Assembly (NCBI GenBank): GCA_018398585.1
Contig: JAGTTD010000013.1
Location: 11,227,237-11,291,236 of the forward strand
Direction: 5' to 3'
Length of the DNA stretch: 64,000 nucleotides
Source: Simmondsia chinensis
Taxonomy: Eukaryota; Streptophyta; Magnoliopsida; Caryophyllales; Simmondsiaceae
Shown: in pieces, positions 63,966 to 64,000 of the stretch
Position numbering within the stretch: the first letter of the stretch is position 1
Layout: each line of letters opens with the position of its first letter
Notes under the pieces: generated by a model
Database searches by the model: none
The model's input: only the letters and a program-made list of their open reading frames with translations
Told to the model about the DNA's origin: nothing
Program-made: the position numbers and the translations under genes

Positions 63966-64000
63966 TCAAGACCACAATGTATCTATGATAAGATCGTTTA

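Overview
This window looks like flowering-plant nuclear DNA, probably eudicot, followed by plastid DNA. The left 56 kb is almost wholly transposable elements nested in one another. The last 7.7 kb is a stretch of the large single-copy region of a chloroplast genome with intact genes. The host signs are CAMTA-type exons, Athila and Tork-like LTR elements, Au-like SINEs, L1-type LINEs and hAT MITEs. I cannot name the species.

Layout. 0.2-2.2 kb: degenerate minus-strand exons of a CAMTA transcription activator. 2.8-3.5 kb: fragment of a short (TRIM-sized) LTR element. 3.5-6.1 kb: 3' half of a minus-strand Ty3/gypsy chromovirus. 6.1-9.6 kb: two pol-deleted Ty1/copia internal regions sharing one LTR. 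9.6-34.3 kb: one minus-strand Athila-type gypsy element (gag, protease, RT, RNase H, integrase, env-like ORF). It is split twice: by a copia-like insert (14,500-20,674, in integrase) and by a second Athila element (24,097-31,675, in gag, perfect 5-bp target duplication). 35.3-37.3 kb: a solo Athila-type LTR containing filler DNA and an Au-like SINE. 37.3-38.1 kb: a hAT MITE with an 8-bp target duplication. 38.7-44.7 kb: a nearly complete minus-strand copia element that landed in a degenerate minisatellite. 45.2-48.2 kb: a second MITE-like element, a short LINE, a second Au-like SINE, a copia LTR fragment and a 5S rRNA-like pseudogene. 48.8-51.4 kb: a LINE-like retroposon with ORF1 only. 53.6-56.3 kb: a TRIM-sized element carrying an opposite-orientation member of its own family.

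56.3-64.0 kb: psaJ, rpl33, rps18, rpl20, 5'-rps12, clpP, psbB, psbT and psbN in the usual angiosperm order, all open. The join lies inside the broken 5' LTR of the outer TRIM-sized element. It is either a recent large plastid insertion (NUPT) or an assembly join; the sequence alone cannot decide.

The only genes that look functional are the plastid ones: photosystem I and II subunits, plastid ribosomal proteins and the ClpP protease. The retroelement proteins are almost all broken by stops or frameshifts. The strongest observations are the ORF1-only LINE, the self-nested TRIM-sized family, the plastid junction, and the CGATCGATCGG-type motifs found just upstream of the TATA box in LTRs of unrelated superfamilies.
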